Shown in pieces: positions 62,188 through 64,000 of a DNA stretch of 64,000 nt. Where the stretch lies: the NCBI RefSeq assembly GCF_009937955.1, contig NZ_AP018440.1:71602-135601 (forward strand). The letters are read 5' to 3'. Under the pieces are notes generated by a model. It did not search any database. It was not told where the DNA came from and saw only the letters and a list, made by a program, of their open reading frames with translations. The position numbers were made by a program, and so were the translations under genes. Every line of letters starts with the position of its first letter. Within the stretch, counting starts at the first letter, position 1. This DNA comes from Undibacterium sp. KW1. Its GTDB lineage: Bacteria > Pseudomonadota > Gammaproteobacteria > Burkholderiales > Burkholderiaceae_D.

Positions 62188-63587
62188 ATGCCAAAACCCA
62201 CCCTCCCCAAGAGCTAGACCACCTGGTTGAGCTGATTTCCTTGCACGACAACGGTATTGGCATGGACTCCCTCTTACAAGCCCTCAGTGATCAAATTCCA
62301 CGCCGCACCTTACAGCGTCGACTGGCCCTCCTCATCGAGCAAGGCCGCATCCAATCTAGCGGTGGAAGCCGTGCATTGCGCTATATGCGCCGCCAAACAG
62401 GTCCAGATGCATCAAATGACGATCAGCTCACGACGGCAGGCACCCTATCTTCCGAAATGTATGTACCCACTTCACCGGAAAGCGAGAAAATTAAAGCCTA
62501 CGTGCGTCAGCCACGTCAGTTACGTACGCCGGTTGGCTACAAACTTGAATTTCTTGAACAGTACCACCCCAACCTAACAGCTTACGTCCCACTGGACCTA
62601 CGCGAGCAACTACACAAGCTGGGCCGCTCACCAGCTGACCAGGCCCCCGCTGGCACTTTCGCCCGCGACGTGCTGAATCGCCTGCTAATCGATCTGTCAT
62701 GGGCCTCTTCACAACTTGAAGGGAACACCTACAGTCGTCTCGATACAGAGCGGCTGATCGAATTCGGCCAGGCCGCCGAAGGTAAGAATGCATTCGAAAC
62801 GCAGATGATCCTGAACCACAAAGAGGCCATCGAATATCTGGTGTGCAATCCAGAGCATGCACAACTCAATACGGACACGATTATTGCCTTGCATGCCTTC
62901 CTGTCCGATGGACTAATGGCCGATCCTTCGGCTTGTGGCCGTATCCGTAGCCGTGCCGTGGAAATAGGCGGCAGCGTGTATTTGCCTGTCGCCCTGCCCC
63001 AGCGCCTGGAAGAACTATTTGGCATTGTCATCAAGATGGCTGCAGAGATACAGGATCCGTTCGAGCAAGCTTTTTTCCTGATGGTCCACCTACCCTATCT
63101 GCAGCCCTTTGAAGACGTCAATAAACGAGTCTCAAGGCTGGCAGCCAATATTCCTTTCATACGCCACAATCTGTGTCCCCTGTCCTTTATCGATGTGCCG
63201 CAGCAAGCCTATGTCGATGCCATGCTTGGAGTGTATGAACTAAATCGCGTCGACCTTTTGCTCGATGTTTTTGTGTGGGCGTATGAACGTTCTTGTCAGC
63301 AATATGCCGCCGTGAAACAAAACCTGATTCCACCAGATATCTTTCGTCTGCGCTACCGCCAGGCGTTGGCAGAGCTGGTGGCGACCATTGTTCGCAGCGA
63401 TGCATTTGCCACAGAAACCGTCGTACGTGCAAAAATACCTGCTCAGGTTGCCGAAGCGGACAAGGATCATTTCACCGAATTAGCATTGGCCGAATTCAAA
63501 ACCCTGCATGCCGGCAATGCTGTTCGTTTTGGTCTCAGACCTCTGGAGTTTGCTGCCTGGCAGGAGAAACATGGCGGTGCGACGTGA
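62188..63587 (+). CDS. Fic-domain protein with N-terminal HTH, catalytic His replaced, frame broken at a C4 run
   Basis: ATG 62188 begins MPKPTLP and hits a stop within ten codons. Adding one C at 62205-62208 continues as PQELDHLVELISLHDNGIGM and joins the long frame (called from TTG 62241) for about 466 residues. An HTH-like N-terminus (SLLQALSDQIPRRTLQRRL) precedes the Fic domain. The inhibitory motif (S/T)xxxE(G/N) is present as SSQLEGN. The active-site loop reads LPYLQPFEDVNKRVSR where canonical Fic enzymes have HPFxxGNGR. Gln stands for the catalytic His and Lys for the second Gly, so AMP transfer may be lost or altered. The subfamily with LQPFEDVNKR is, as far as I know, widespread, so this is unlikely to be simple decay. 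Confidence 0.8.
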
Positions 63588-63629
63588 TTGACAGCCACTT
63601 TACGACGAGCAGACGAATTGACTGAACCC

Positions 63630-63914
63630 ATGCCAGAGATAGACGAAACAGCTGCACCAGCACCCTTCTTTGCCCTAAGCAAACTGGACAATGCCCCCGC
63701 GTCCAGTCTCGACGGAACATCAGGCATCAACCGTGCAACGTTGACTCCATGGATTACGGCAAGTAACGATTCAGAAGCCATCAAAGCCTGGTTGCACATG
63801 GGAAAATGCCGCATACGCATTATCATCGCCGGGTATGCTGAACTTCACGAAGATCTATTCATGACCTTGATTACACTTGCGACTGTTCTCCCGGAATACG
63901 CAAAAAGACAATAA
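63630..63914 (+). CDS. hypothetical protein, possible fragment
   Basis: 94 residues from the in-frame ATG at 63630; a TTG at 63588 directly after the Fic stop is an alternative. NDSEAIKAWLHMGKCRIRI has a faint likeness to the SAM-like N-terminal domain of tyrosine recombinases, but the protein ends long before a catalytic domain. No firm assignment. Confidence 0.4.
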   Translation: MPEIDETAAPAPFFALSKLDNAPASSLDGTSGINRATLTPWITASNDSEAIKAWLHMGKCRIRIIIAGYAELHEDLFMTLITLATVLPEYAKRQ

Positions 63915-63928
63915 AAACACTTGGCAAT

Positions 63929-63947
63929 GATAGTGATTCTCATTTAG
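63929..63947. promoter_or_regulatory. Fur-box-like operator
   Basis: GATAGTGATTCTCATTTAG matches the 19-bp Fur consensus at 13 positions, including the conserved GATA, TGAT and TCATT blocks. It lies 19 bp before the ATG at 63966, a suitable place for iron-dependent repression of the downstream gene. Confidence 0.55.
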
Positions 63948-63965
63948 AATAAACTTGTTGCCTGC

Positions 63966-64000
63966 ATGACATCCCCGTATCTCGATATCTACTACAGGCT
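63966..64000 (+). CDS. start of a gene cut by the window edge
   Basis: ATG at 63966 gives MTSPYLDIYYR before the window ends. With the Fur-box-like site upstream, an iron-regulated gene such as a FecI-type sigma factor would be a reasonable expectation; 11 codons cannot show it. Confidence 0.3.
   Translation, partial: MTSPYLDIYYR

Noticed and set aside
1..64000. tRNA, rRNA and CRISPR arrays
   Set aside because: I looked for tRNA T-arm sequences and for regularly spaced short repeats; the only tandem repeats are protein-coding YD repeats and transposon copies.

Overview
The window comes from a proteobacterium, most likely a betaproteobacterium of the Burkholderiales (the gene types and moderate GC would suit Oxalobacteraceae such as Undibacterium; this is inference, there is no rRNA to prove it). 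It is an accessory region: polymorphic toxins, large predicted toxins, an anti-phage/plasmid-exclusion locus, many insertion sequences and short gene remnants. No tRNA, rRNA or CRISPR array was seen.

Layout. 1-14.7 kb: the 3' part of a giant YD-repeat (Rhs-like) toxin gene entering from upstream, with a LysM domain, a Hint protease domain and a C-terminal HNH/EndoVII-like nuclease, followed by a SUKH immunity gene. 14.7-22 kb: nested copies of a 3,337-bp TnsB/TnsC-type (Tn7/Tn5053-like) minimal transposon; one copy sits inside another with a clean 5-bp target duplication. 22-25.1 kb: an IS3-family element whose transposase is split by a group II intron. 25.2-28.2 kb: a SIMPL-domain protein, IS remnants and one IS5-family element. 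28.2-33.2 kb: a 1,672-residue protein that appears to join a MACPF-like domain, a helical membrane-active segment and a P47/TULIP-like C-terminus. 34.7-41.7 kb: a same-strand array of about fifteen small, mostly unrecognised genes plus one inositol-monophosphatase-like gene, ended by IS3 and IS5 insertions. 42.5-51.2 kb: gene fragments, a KfrA-like protein, another transposon copy (with transposase and ATPase fused in frame), a truncated Rhs fragment with five chitin-binding repeats, and another IS5 copy. 51.6-56.1 kb: an IetA/IetS-like pair (AAA+ ATPase and subtilase) with an overlapping third gene. 56.7-61.5 kb: an apparent operon of one cytoplasmic and three secreted proteins, two of which look like papain-fold paralogues. 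62.2-64 kb: a Fic-domain protein lacking the catalytic His, a small gene and, at the edge, a Fur-box-like site before a partial gene.

A technical pattern cuts across these. Six genes are broken by loss of exactly one base at a short homopolymer, usually G or C (near 11754, 36934, 46910, 55624, 60691 and 62205). At 46910 two other copies of the same element in this window carry G6 instead of G5. In most of these cases restoring the base yields a better gene with a sensible start, signal peptide or domain continuation. The genes are therefore described as probably intact in the cell, with consensus error the leading explanation and slippage or phase variation the alternative.
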